From Lutraria lutraria (Eukaryota > Mollusca > Bivalvia > Venerida > Mactridae): DNA of 64,000 bases. The position numbers and the translations under genes are program-made. The notes under the pieces were generated by a model. It was not told the origin of the DNA. It was given only the letters and a program-made list of their open reading frames with translations, and ran no database searches. Within the stretch, counting starts at the first letter, position 1. Each line of letters begins with the position of its first letter. Positions 1 to 11,559 of this stretch are shown in pieces. The stretch spans positions 39,463,137 through 39,527,136 of the forward strand of contig OZ026833.1 of NCBI GenBank assembly GCA_964023205.1. The letters run 5' to 3'.

Positions 1-22
1 TGTTATTAAAGTTTACCAATGA

Positions 23-552
23 TTTGACATGGTGACCTCATTTTTATTTTTGTCGAAGATATCATAAAGACAAACATTCTGACAAGACTTGATGCAGATC
101 CAATCAAAACTGTGATCTCTAGGGTTATGTTTTCCCGGGATTTGACCCACATTTGACGCAAGATGACCCATGTTTTGAACTCGTCCAATATATCATTATG
201 GGCAAACATTCTGACAAAGTTTGATGAAGATCCAATCAAAATTGTGGCCGTTAGTGGGTTAACAAGGTCTTCAGGGGATTTGACCCCCTGACCTTATATT
301 TGTCCCCGGATAACCCAAGTTCAAAATTGTCCAAGATATTAAAACAAACATTTTGAAAAGGTTTGGTGGAGATCCAATCAAAACTGTGACCTCTAGAGTG
401 TTCACAAGGTTATCAGGGGATTTGACGTGGTGACCTAATTTTTAACCCAAATGACCCATGTTCACTCCTGTTCAAGATATCATTAAGACAAACATTTTGA
501 AAAGGTTTGGTGAAAATCCAATCAACACCGTGACCCCTAGAGTGTTAACAAC
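23..552. repeat. Degenerate ~140-bp tandem repeat, four units
   Basis: Four consecutive units start near 23, 139, 278 and 421. Each reads roughly 'atttgac..tgacct', then 'gtccaagatatcat', 'gacaaacattctga', 'gatccaatcaaaactgtg', then 'tctagagtgttaacaagg'. The array is followed by a 'ggacgacgga' stretch and 'tgctcaggtgagctaaaaa', a combination I recall from dispersed bivalve repeats (memory, not checked). The open frame at 458-793 lies across its edge and is not a gene. Confidence 0.75.
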
Positions 553-655
553 CCCAACTGTGAACGCCGGACGACGGACATATTATTCTTTATTCTTGTC
601 TCATTCATTGACATTGATAGATACTAAACGCTCTCCGAGCACTTGGTGCTCAGGT

Positions 656-2439
656 GAGCTAAAAAGTCTATGTTCGATGGAAAAAATAGAATCATTCAGG
701 TTACCAGATACCAAAATGTTCTTACGCCTTAGATCTAAGTTCGTCCCTCCATTACATAACTTTCCTATGCATAAATTCGTAGCATTTCATTAGCTACTGT
801 AAATACTGCGGCATAAAAATGTTCGTTTCTGATATATTAAAAATGGGTAAGATAGGTAAGGTTCGATATTTGTGGGGGCGATATAATTCATCATGCATCA
901 ACTTTCCCACTTTGTTTACCGTTTCACGTGCTTTCAAGAGCCAATACAAACCCAACCTACACCTTCTTACCCTATATTTATTCAGGTAGTTTTATCTAAA
1001 TAAATAAAACTACCTGATTTGATGTAATAAAATAAACATGTATTCATTGAAATCCTGGTTAACATATCAACTATCGTTATCATTGTTAAATCTAAATGTT
1101 CATTAATAAGTCTTACCAATTCTTATTATTCGGGCATCGGAAAGTTACAGGTTTGAAAACTTGGTTAGGTCAGAAATTAGCCGTGTTTTCCGATTTACCA
1201 ACCAAGCCCATTTACGGTTCTGATCCTAAGTTTCTAACAGCAAAGTATGAACATAATTATTTGGCTACGAATCAAAACTCCAAAAAAAAAATACAGACGA
1301 CATGTATGGAAAAAGAGGAATGTTTTGCTCATTTTCCTTACTAGTATCTGTATAATAATTATATTATTTCCGAGCCTTATGATACCATTGTTAATTGATA
1401 GCATACTCACAAAAGATCGATTTATAACTTTGAAATGTGTCTGACATCATAGTCTTACAAGCTTAGCGTTAAAAAGATGGAAAATAATTTCAGATTTCGA
1501 AACTATGCCTCGTAATAAAAGGTTAATGTGTGTAAACTTTTTTTAAAAAGCCGCCTCTTGACTAGACACTAAACATTGGACTGAACACCAGTTAAACATA
1601 ATCACATTGTCAGCCATTCTGTTTGGTATAAAAAAAAACCGTAGATATAGATTAAAATTCAAGAACTTTTAGAGAAGAAAAAAATAGCCAATAGTGAGAG
1701 CGAAAACAGCCAGCGGAGAACGATCCGAAAAGACAGATCAGATTTTTTTGTAGTCGATATTAAAGACCTATATAGATACTATGGACAAACTACAACAGTA
1801 ACAATGCTAATTTTGGTACAGATGGATTCGGAAAATCGTTGGATCAAACTTGGGCTACCCGAAAAACTCGAAACATTTTAACTTTCGACGAAAAATTTGA
1901 CTTACCTTCGAACTCGTTGGCGCCACCATTTTTCTAGACCGTGGTATCAAAACAACAGACCACGTGACAATAGACTTTGTTTATCTAACACATTCAAACT
2001 TCACTCGTGACGGTACTCTCAGAGCTTTGATTGTATGACATTTTCTAGATAGTTGAGTTAAGGTTTAAACGATATAGTCTAACATGTGAACGATGGCCAG
2101 GAAAGATAAAATGTAGCCTTTAATGACCTTTTACCAAGTATCACTAGATTGGCCTAAATCCAGAGGGTGGCCTAAACACGGCGAGGGGTTCAAACACAGG
2201 TTAGACTGCAAGTGATATTTAGAAGAATGGAAACTGAGTTGTATTAAATTCTTATACATTTACGTGACTTTTCCCTTGCTTTTTTCCCAGCCCAGGATTT
2301 CAAGACAATGTACTTCATGGAATTAATGAACAATAGGCCTTTTTTTCTGACTCTCTGACCTATTTGTATGATACCATCTTTGTAAGAGATCGTGGTAACA
2401 CCTTTATGCTATCATAATGAAAGTTGCGAAACTCACGAT
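656..2439. other. Intergenic, nothing recognised
   Basis: AT-rich sequence with scattered short open frames (for example 1096-1344) that lack protein-like composition. I see no RNA gene, terminal inverted repeat or splice-linked coding exon. Confidence 0.5.
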
Positions 2440-2626
2440 GGATACTGAATATTTGATTGTTTGAATCTTTTCGTATCACAACGAATGTTTATCGAAGTGG
2501 CAAAGCATGTAGTAAATGCTTAAATAACGTACATCACTTCAGTTCATTTCATGACCAACAATCATAAAAGGACCTAAAAGAAGTCTGGAAACACTATATA
2601 CATGTAATGTGTGAACAAACAGCCAT

Positions 2627-2634
2627 TATATAAA
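2627..2634 (+). promoter_or_regulatory. TATA box of gene A
   Basis: TATATAAA lies 76 bases before the ATG at 2710. The same octamer in the same context ('gccRttatataaac' followed by 'agccagctt'-like sequence) precedes paralogues B and C, so the core promoter was duplicated with the gene. Confidence 0.7.
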
Positions 2635-2709
2635 CCCGAGCCAGCTTATTGTTGTTCGTGTATTTAGTTGACATGCAGACAACGAGGGGACTTTTTACGA
2701 TTTTTCACG

Positions 2710-5700
2710 ATGAGATTACCTGCTAAGTTTAGACTTCTTGCGACGATTTTTGTGGCGTTGCTTGTTGATACACTAAATAAAAATTCTTTCAAGTTTCTAA
2801 CGAATGCAGAGGACAGGACAACCTTAGGTAGTTATAATCAGAATTTACAAAATACGTCAACGAATGGATACAGTAATGACGCTATTTCTGATGGTGTACG
2901 CATTCTACGAGAAATTTGTCCGGCTAACTTTTGCACGCACAACGGGACCGATGAATATGCGTTAGATGTTATTGAACAGAACAAAGTATGTTGTATACCT
3001 TGCGACTGTAGTGATGGGTGTTTCGAACTTGGCAACTGTTGCTATGGCAAGAATCAATCTAACAAGCGTCCGCTTGCTGAAGAAATGGAATTGTGTACAC
3101 AAACTTTCATCGGAGTCTCGTTCAAATGGGCATACATCCAAAAACAGCTAAACTTCATGCTTTATCAACATTGCAACAAAACTGAAAACGATACATTGGT
3201 ACATAAATGTCATACTACCAGTGAGGTTGATCTAAATGAATATGTACCCGCTTACAGCGGTCAAACTGGTCGCCACTATCGAAATAAGTATTGTGCAAGA
3301 TGTAACGAAGACAATGGCAACCTCACAGATTGGATTCAAGAACTTCATTGTCACAGTCATGTAGATATGATGAATTTACTTAACAATGATTCGTCTTCAA
3401 GTATGAGTATCATCCAAAGATTGAAGAATGGAACAATTTCATGTGAATTGCATATTAAACCCCCAGATAGCATAAATGCCACAAAATGTATCCATCCTCG
3501 TGATATCATATATACATGTGATTCATTCAGTCAATTTTACTTGGAATACGATAAAAAGTGCCAGACAATTCATGCACCAGTTGTTCATGAAGGGTTTGTG
3601 TATAAGAACGTATTTTGTATGATGTGCAATGATCCAATGGTATATTTTGATGATTCTGACTGCTTTGCAAATGAAACAAAGGAACCATATTTTCCATCCT
3701 ATAGTTTTACGGCAATACTTACATCCAATGAAGCAGATCATTTAAATTTGCTAGAAAAGCACTTAAGTGATTCGAATAACTGTAAATCACCAGCCACTTT
3801 CAACAAGGATATAGTAAGTATTTTGTATAAATGTTTCTTATATGAGGTATTGATTGTTTGGAAAATTTAGAAAAAACGCAACGAAATGATATTTTTCTGA
3901 AAAAATCCACTCTTCTGAGAAGTAAGTCCGGTACTCGTGTCTTCGACATGACATGGATAAAAGAGGTACCTTTTGTTTAAAAACAACAACATCGAGATGA
4001 GATGAATGGAGAGGGAAGAGTGAGAGGAGTGAGTATGAGGAAGATGGAAGAAATGATTACAAGTATAAATGAGAGATGGAGAGAGTTGTATCAGAGGACG
4101 GACAAAGGGGAGGGAAAAGGGGAAGGGAATGTGAACCGGAAAGGAGAAATGCAAGAATATGGTAGATGACAATTTTTAGAATCCGTTATTATCAGATTAT
4201 AGTTGGAGGCAATGGGAAAGAAAAGGGGAGGTATAGATGAGTGGAGAATCGGAGAGTCAAATGTATGAGGAAGTGAGCGAGAGTGGGGTAAAATGACAAA
4301 CAGAGAAAGCGACTACCTTTTCATGTCCAAAAGCTTGATAACGCCAATAATCGAATTATTATTCGTGCAATGAATCGTTTCCTTATGTGTACGAGTAATG
4401 CATACAGAATAAACTGAACACTATTCATAACATAGGAATAACTCTACAATAAGAAAAGAAGTAAAACATATATTAATAATACATCAAAACCTCACTTAGT
4501 GACGACCTGAATAATATCTACGACTATTTTATAACTACGACCAATTTTTTACATTGATTCTTGGCCGCAATCTTTGATTATTTAAAACGTAACACAATTA
4601 CACGTGTCTGCCTGAAAGTTTTGAAGACTTCAAACATGCAGCTTCACATTGATTGAAATAAATTATCCATTTAATTTTTTGCACATAGGAGGTCCCCCAG
4701 GGACGGTACATTAAGAATGTTATCTATATTTGTCTCAACACCGATGTCGTGGAACCAAAGGTATTATTGTCGTCGAAGTAATAAGGCTATTGGTCATTTA
4801 CATTTTGATGATCGAATCTTGTTTATTTTGAACATTTAAATGTGATTGTGCTTTCGGTTGATAAAGCCATCATTTAAAAAAAATATTTCAGGTAACCCTA
4901 CCTAGAGAACTTTCAGAGGGTAGGTAGATTTGAAACATCTATTTAAAAATTAAATGTTATCTTGAACCCAAAGGCCTATTTGGTGAGTAGTAAGCGTAAA
5001 CGCAAACAAATAATCTTGTAAGGATGACTTTATTTTCTGTGTATTTCTTTATTATTATCTAATATTTTTCAGAATGCTTGTATTACTGTAAGATGTCCAC
5101 TTACAATGCTGCGCGCTGGTAATGAATGCTACAAGGCTTTTACTAAACTAGCGAACGTCAAATTAGATTTCAGAGTGGTCGCCGTCCATCCTGTGTCTGA
5201 GGAGTTTTGGGACTTTGAAATATTCGATGAATTGTCGACATTATCTATTGCTTCAAATTATCTAGTGTACGACTTTTCAGTGATAAATCGAGATGTAGTT
5301 GAGGAAAACATACACATTGAAGCACTGTTGAAAGTAATTATACCTGAACGAATAGATCTAGAAGACGTGTTTAAATCCTTTGTCAATAGTATTAATGAAT
5401 ACAACTCCAACACTTCGAATTCTTTGAAGATGAAAGTCGGAAGTGGACCATTGTGGATTCCATCTATTGACCAGTCACTTGCATTTCCCTCATACAAGGA
5501 CACAAACGATTCTTCTGAAATAGCGATGTCGGAAATTATGTTTTGTCCACTGGTTGTGTTAAACGAATACACACAGTGGAACGATGACACAATACGTGTT
5601 GATAAAATGATATTCAAGGAAGGCGAGTTTGTCAGGATTTCAGGCTCTGAGCATGAGACAAGAATTTATGTTTGTATGAACTCTTACATAAATCGGTGTA

Positions 5701-5831
5701 AGAAATCTCGAAGGGAACGATCGTTTCAAGTTTGCAAGAGCGGATATGAGCCAACGCTTCCCGTATTTTTGTATTATGTTGGTCTAAGCATCGTTACCCT
5801 TGCTTTTGATAACTATTACATACATTCATAA
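2710..5831 (+). CDS. Cys-rich receptor-ectodomain-like protein, copy A (two exons)
   Basis: Exon 1 is 2710-3813 and exon 2 is 5073-5831. They are joined by a GTAAGT donor at 3814 and a 'tttttcag' acceptor ending at 5072, phase 0, giving about 621 aa. The frame is open upstream to 2668, but the first in-frame ATG is 2710 and begins a signal peptide (MRLPAKFRLLATIFVALLVD). Visible modules: a compact cysteine cluster at residues 70-111 (C-x4-C, CC, CDC, CC; somatomedin-B-like spacing), 'HYRNKYCARC' near 189-198 and 'FVYKNVFCMMC' near 296-306. There are many NxS/T glycosylation sites. Exon 2 ends with 'IYVCM', a basic patch (KKSRRERS) and a hydrophobic stretch (VFLYYVGLSIVTLAF) seven codons before the stop. 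From memory, 'YRNKYCARC'-type modules occur in ectodomains of molluscan secretin/Methuselah-like receptors. The seven-helix part is absent, so a secreted or single-pass protein is inferred. Ligand and role unknown. Confidence 0.8.
3996..4290 (+). other. Purine-rich tract in gene A intron
   Basis: The coding strand is almost all A and G for nearly 300 bases inside the 1259-bp intron. The introns of B (15868-16062, pyrimidine-rich on +) and C (29391-29462) hold the matching tract, followed in A and B by 'cgaattattattcgtgcaatgaat'-like sequence. It is inherited from the ancestral copy. A splicing or structural role is possible but not shown. Confidence 0.6.
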
Positions 5832-5959
5832 AATGCCAACCACAGAACATATTCAGAGGAAAAGCAACATCACAAAGGTGGAGCAGTTGCTTTCTTTGTT
5901 TCAGCAGATTTAAGCTAGTTTTTTCATATACATTGTACATGACTGTATATTGCAGTTAA

Positions 5960-6156
5960 ATTCGGCTGTTGGCCAGCCTTCTATTCAGTACTAATGTACT
6001 CCTCCACAAGCAGCAGCCGACAACTTCTCCACATACGGAGGAATAGAGACATTTATGTCACATTGTCATAGAAAGGTATTGCATGTAGCGACCGGGATTC
6101 GAATCCGGATCGCCGTGTCACAAGTCAAGTTAAGTAACCATTGGACTACGGCTGCA
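5960..6156 (-). repeat. tRNA-derived SINE downstream of gene A
   Basis: On the minus strand the head shows an A-box-like 'TAGTCCAATGGTTA' and a B-box 'GATTCGAATCCC', followed by a body with 'ctccgtatgtggagaagttg'. The same family appears at 14075-14230, 30420-30606 and 41208-41476. In units A, B and C it sits 100-150 bases beyond exon 2, so it predates the duplications. Confidence 0.65.
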
Positions 6157-8213
6157 GCAAACAACGATTCGAATACAAATTAACATATTTGACTATGATA
6201 TAAAAACTATGGAAAGACAGGAAGGATTTTATTGTCAAACTTTAATACCTTGCAGTAATATTGTATTTTCTGTAAATAAAGTTTTGCTAACGGATAACGA
6301 AGTTCTCGGTTATAGACAGCAAACGCTACCAGTTTGTTGTTGGCCCGTAAACATTGATGAGTTTCAAGATTATAATATACAAAGAACTACATGTGTATGA
6401 ATGTCGAATACATTTTGTACATCATAAATATGCAGCATAATCAGATACATAATCAGCTATTTTACATGCGATTTGTATTAACCGTTAATATGTGTAATAA
6501 CTAGGACGACTTGTCATTATTTAACCCTTCGAATGAAATTCATGAACACATGGATTTTTCTTGAACTATTTGTGCATAGTACATGAAGTATGAATAATTA
6601 TTTGATACGGGGTAGTACTAGCATATTGGTAACCCTTCAGTTCACCATCCGATACTCGAGTTATTTTCATGTGGAAGAGTGGTGAGGGGGGGGGCATTCG
6701 CACAAAGATCGGTCAAAATCTCATAATTCGGAATATCTTAATTTTTTATCGACTTGTCTTTTGTATTAATTTTCTCCCTAATGCACCTCGTCTAATCTTC
6801 CTTGTCAGGTAAACTGAACAATACCCCCAAATATGTTCATACTTAACAAGGCTGAGATGAACAAAGCTATCGAATAATTGTACTTTTGTTATCTGTATGA
6901 TTCAAGAAGAAATATAGAATCAACAATCATTGGGAACTAACGAACCTCATGGTAATCAGGCAATTTGATACGGATGCATTACGTGTAATATAATTATACT
7001 GTCTGATAAGTCATTGTTTATTGATTGATTTTAAACACATTGGTCCACACATATATTCAACTTTGACCTCATTTTTTTCTCCACAATGGATGGTGTAAAC
7101 ATATAACAATAAATATTCCAATCTTCGTGTCTCGAAGTGTCCTTTGATGATAAAAGCAAATTAGCATGTTCATATATAAGTGTGAATCCTATTTTCTCGA
7201 TCAGTTAATAATTATGATAAATCTGCTGTTTGAAAAAATCGAGGTTGATGTTTGCGTGTAAAAAGGCAAGAAGCCACACATTAAGTATCGAATAAAATCA
7301 TTTAATTGAACTAAATACAATGAACACAATCAATAAAAGTCCGTCATTCACTCGAATACACTGTCAGAAAGTGTCCGTCAGTTCCTAATATAATCTTATT
7401 TATAATATCGTTCCTTTATAATGTCCAAACCCTCAAAGCTTGACTCGTAGATGTGTCCAGCAACGTACGACAGAAAATCTATATACATGTACATGTACTT
7501 ACTTGTTACCTTTTCAGACATCTAAATACTATAATAGGAACATCTTGCAACATCGAGTCCCATTGTTGATAGATTTTCATTCAGATACCATTTACTCAGT
7601 TTGATTTAATTTAGTCTTTGGAAAGCTCAAAAGGTTTTTGGTAACCAAATCAACAGTTCTTTAGACTGGTAGTTTTTGTTCGTTCATGAATGCAGTAGGT
7701 GCTAATTTGAACATGTTGTCAATGCTCTGGATATCATGCCTGCTTTGTCTTTTCTTAATGAGATTTAAAGTAGAATCCCCTTTTCAGCTGAATTACTCAC
7801 ATGTCAATGGGCCCTTAATACATAATATGATACCACATAACAAACAGGTATCTTGATCAATGTATAACACATTGCATCTCTGTCCGTCGAAGCAAGTTGG
7901 TTTTAAACAATAGGAATCCCCTTCTTTCTTCAGATGAATCTTGAACGGTTCTTTCACCAGTAAACTTCAATTGTGATGACCATTTCTTAACAGTAAAATT
8001 AAAGGCAGCAGATTGTGAAACATAAACATTATGTTAGGGCAAAATCTGGTTCATAGTTTTCTTGCACTATGTAGAAATGTTCTGATATTAGGGTTGTGGT
8101 AAAAATAAAATATGGTCTTTACTGCTTTCAGGATTGTTTTTTACATTATGTATAATTCCAGCTATTTAAAAAGCTTATCCAATATCAGTTTTCTGTCATC
8201 ACCAATTGCGATG
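6157..8213. other. Non-coding tail of unit A
   Basis: No gene seen. The sequence is recognisable mainly because it recurs in units B, C and D. A G-run lies near 6685-6695. The open frame at 6209-6400 has no supporting features. Confidence 0.5.
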
Positions 8214-8215
8214 TA

Positions 8216-8997
8216 TGAGGGTCATTCAATATATAATGCGAACTATCAATTATCTCAGAAAGTAGTAATGAATGCTGAACGAAACTTTGTCAATATATTC
8301 ACCAAATCAATTTCGTTCTTCCCACGAAATTTTCGGACGTCAACGTCGATGACGTCATAAGCACGCGCTTTTCCTTGACGTCCCTCTAAACAACATGGAC
8401 GCGGTAACGTCTCATAACCAACGTAGTTACACTAAAATCGAGTGCCGTCGTAACAAAAATGCAATGGACACATACAAGTACAAAAGCGAGAGCGTTACTG
8501 AACACAGATAGACGATTTACATGTGAGGAGAAAGCCTAGGAAGTCAACATTAATGGTGGATGATTTCATTCAATTTTAAGGAACATGTTAAAAATGCGCA
8601 AGATTTCGCGCGGTTGGTGCCTCAGGATCTGACGTCTGACAACGCTATCCTTCACGCCTCACAGAGAGGGGCGTCAATGATTGCGGATTACAACTGAGAA
8701 ACCACTTAACTCATCTGACATAAGCCCCTGTGATTACGACCTATTCGCTAGACTAAAATAAAATGTACGGGGTATTCGATTTGCCGACCTAAATGACATT
8801 GAAACTGCCATGGCCGAACAGGTTTGGGTGTATGAGCATAGTTGCCAAGTAACGGAAATAGAAGATCTCCCAAAAAGATCGAAGTCGGTTATTGAACCCA
8901 AGGGATGTTATTTGGAGGATTCTGACAATGTTAGAACAATTCTTGCTTTTATTCAGAAATTATGTGGAAGTTCGCATTATATATTGAATAACCCACG
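8216..8997 (+). mobile_element. Internally deleted mariner-like transposon
   Basis: Inverted ends share 'TCAATATATAATGCGAACT' (8225-8243, and its complement from 8969). The element is flanked by TA at 8214-8215 and 8998-8999, the mariner/Tc1 target. At about 8730-8905 the plus strand, with frame breaks, resembles the end of a mariner/SETMAR-type transposase (a 'SPCDYDLF'-like segment, then 'GVFDLPT*MTLKLPWPNRFG'-like text and 'KSVIEPKGCYLED'). The catalytic part is missing and the only open frame (8810-9088) runs out of the element. Paralogous unit D has an uninterrupted sequence at the equivalent place near 25870. Confidence 0.75.
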
Positions 8998-9002
8998 TAT
9001 AA

Positions 9003-9931
9003 TACTAAGTCCTGTGGAGGGCTTCAGTAATGAAATACCACATTTATTTCGATTGCGTAAGTTGTTATTCGCACTTATTTATAAGTAAGTACACACCCTG
9101 TTGTCTCAGTGTGTCAAATTGAAGAATCGGTATTAATTTATTCACGATTGTGTCCCATCCTTTTAGCTTCCAGCACTATTTTTCTGATATGTTTACAAAG
9201 CCAATCATTTTCAAAAGCTCATCACCTCCATTCTTTTACATATCACCTTTTTTGAACTGTTTAACACATGCTTGAACCAAATCGTGTGGCTGGAAGAATT
9301 GTCTCTAGAATGTGTGTTACACGTTCAGCGTATTTCGTAAAAATAGACAAAGAACGTATTATGATCTTCATTGCTCATAAATGCAAACTTGTGTATTAAC
9401 AAATCGTCGAAATGGTTGATTATGTGCTTCGAGTTAAATTAAGCGATGAGCGTCGTGATAATTGCTCGGAGATTTTCAGTTCTTCGAAAAGATTTCTTGC
9501 CAAAAACTTGAATTCTTTTTGCGATATAACATTGCTTTTGATGCAATTTTAGATTTTAAAAAAGACGATTACCCTACCGTTGCGGAAGATTCGGTTAATA
9601 TGATTGTTATGACTAACTTGTTGTTTTTTCGGCTGATTGCCTTAAATAAGTTAGTGAAGAGACAGCCTGATAAAAGACGGACGGGCATATGACTTTCCAT
9701 GTGGATAGACACTGTTGACCTGGCTATTACATTGTATATATAATTTTAATATAGTGATTACTCCATTAATGTATTGGTTGTGTTTGTAATTCTTTTACTG
9801 TGTATTAGTATGTAATATCTAATCATTCAGTTTGTAGATGTCATAATAATTACGTCTTGTAAATGTTTTATGTCCACGAATGAGACTTACACAAATAAAT
9901 AAAAAAATAAAAATACCTTCGATTTGGTATA
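9003..9931. other. End of unit A and spacer
   Basis: Bases up to ~9731 match 25900-26630 of unit D ('gattcggttaatatgattgtt', 'gatagacactgttgac'). The next ~200 bases are AT-rich and end in an A-rich stretch at 9895-9915, just before a Tigger-like element. The open frame 9462-9692 has no equivalent intact frame in D and is unlikely to be coding. Confidence 0.5.
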
Positions 9932-11114
9932 CAGTCTAACCTGCCCTTACGGTCACCTGGAATCAGCGGTCACCTCCTTTTAACGGCCAGTTTCATTCCC
10001 CCCAACAAAATTCATTCTATATTTACCTTGGATTAAACGGTCACCTGGCAAACGCGGCCAGCGGCCAGTTAATTTCATCCCAAATACCATATTTTATTCG
10101 CATTAAACGGTCACCGGCCAGCGGCCAGTTAATTTCATCCCAAATACCATATCTAATCCGCATTAAACAGTCACCAGCCAAGCGCGAAATTCTAATATAA
10201 ACATCGCTGAAATACACATTATGTCACAAAAAAAACGCTAAATTTAGATAACCTTTGACCCACAATTTAGCGGAGATTAACGACACACTCCGCCATACAT
10301 CGGCATCCAATCAAATACGATGTTTCGTCTATGCAACACACGACGAGTTGACCACAGTTCTATTTAATTAGTTCGGTGTTTAATTATCAAAAAGTTGAGG
10401 TGTTGAGAAGTTTGTCGTCAATGCAATTAAATCTAAGGCACTTCAACAAAAGAAAATAACACCTATTGTTGTAATCAATGAATTAACGGACATTATAACT
10501 TGAGATGATCGTAAACCGAAATGGAAATTCAACATGCAAATACTCATCGCTTATCAATTCAAAAGCAGTTGTTCAGAAACAAATAATTGACAAATATGTT
10601 TTCACTCAAATACACGTCACAGTTGTTTTAAATCTACCAGAAGACCAAACGACTTTCCGAAAATCTACTTTCGCTTTGTCTATGTTAAAGGATAAAGTCG
10701 AAACATCGCCGAATAAAACTAATTATAATAATAATGAATAAACGCCCGCTCTACGGTCCGATTGTCCGGTATTAAAAAGTACGGAGACGTATGTACGCAT
10801 CTTACGGAAAATGTAGGGGAAAATACTGTCGTCTGCCTTATTTTTGGATTGGTTGGTAACTAAAATAAATAGTACATGTAATACATAAATTACTAATTTC
10901 TATTCCTTTTGTATTTTCTGTACTAAATGTTGATACATGTACCGATTATTATATTTACTGGGTAATCATAGTGTATAGCACTACACATGTATTAATAAAA
11001 CAAAGATTAGTGAAAAATGGTACTGATATTCTACACCTGTGTTAAGTGGTCACCTGCCTTAAGCAGCCAATTCGGTCAATTCCCTTGACTGGCTGCTTAA
11101 GACAGGTTGGACTG
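9932..11114. mobile_element. Non-autonomous Tigger/pogo-like element
   Basis: The left end 'CAGTCTAACCTGCCCTTACG' and the right end 'CTTAAGACAGGTTGGACTG' form terminal inverted repeats of the CAGT-start Tigger type, flanked by TA (9930-9931 and 11115-11116). A second internal copy of the end, 'GGTCACCTGCCTTAAGC', lies at 11048. I see no transposase; the open frame 10505-10741 has no DDE features. Confidence 0.7.
10031..10190 (+). repeat. 60-70-bp tandem repeat inside the Tigger-like element
   Basis: Three units start at 10031, 10101 and 10161 with 'attaaacRgtcacc'. The first two continue 'gcggccagttaatttcatcc'. This is a subterminal repeat of the kind that often binds a transposase; here the function is inferred. 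Confidence 0.6.
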
Positions 11115-11559
11115 TATATGAAGGTTAAGCCCCCCCCCCCCCCCCCGGTAAATCAAGCTTTGGGTGTTCGGACTTTATTAACGAACGATATTATAAAATT
11201 ATCTGTGAAACTGACATATACTTTCTGACAGTGTCTTCTAGTGATTGACGGACGACATTTTGTAATTTATTCGATACTTTATGCATGACTTGTTGCCTTT
11301 TTGCCTTTTGTACACGCTGAGATCAACCCAGACTGTTTCAATTAGCAAATTTCTCGTATTACTTGATCGAGAAAGTAGGACTTCATACCAACGTGTCAAT
11401 ATGTTAAATTGTATTTATCATCGATAGACACTTGTAGACACGCTGTTTTGCATATTTATTGTTATATGATTACACCTTCCATGGACTGAATATAGAGAAA
11501 TAAAGTCAAAGCTATGTGAACCAATGTACTAAAAATCAATAAACACTGACAAAAAAACC

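Larger units (their letters stand above)
2440..9731 (+). repeat. Segmental duplication unit A
   Basis: This block corresponds to unit C (27330-33610) in the same orientation and to unit B (11120-17830) inverted. Matching landmarks in order are: promoter, exon 1, purine-rich intron, exon 2, a reversed SINE, then a non-coding tail with 'ttggtccacac', 'tttctcgat', 'cactgtcagaaagt' and 'gatagacactgttgac'. The tail also matches unit D (20830-26630). Unit A carries a private mariner insertion at 8216-8997. Boundaries were set by eye and could be off by 100 bases or more. Confidence 0.75.

Noticed and set aside
458..793. 111-codon open frame
   Set aside because: Half of it is the last unit of the ~140-bp tandem repeat and the rest is the repeat's flank; no coding signature.
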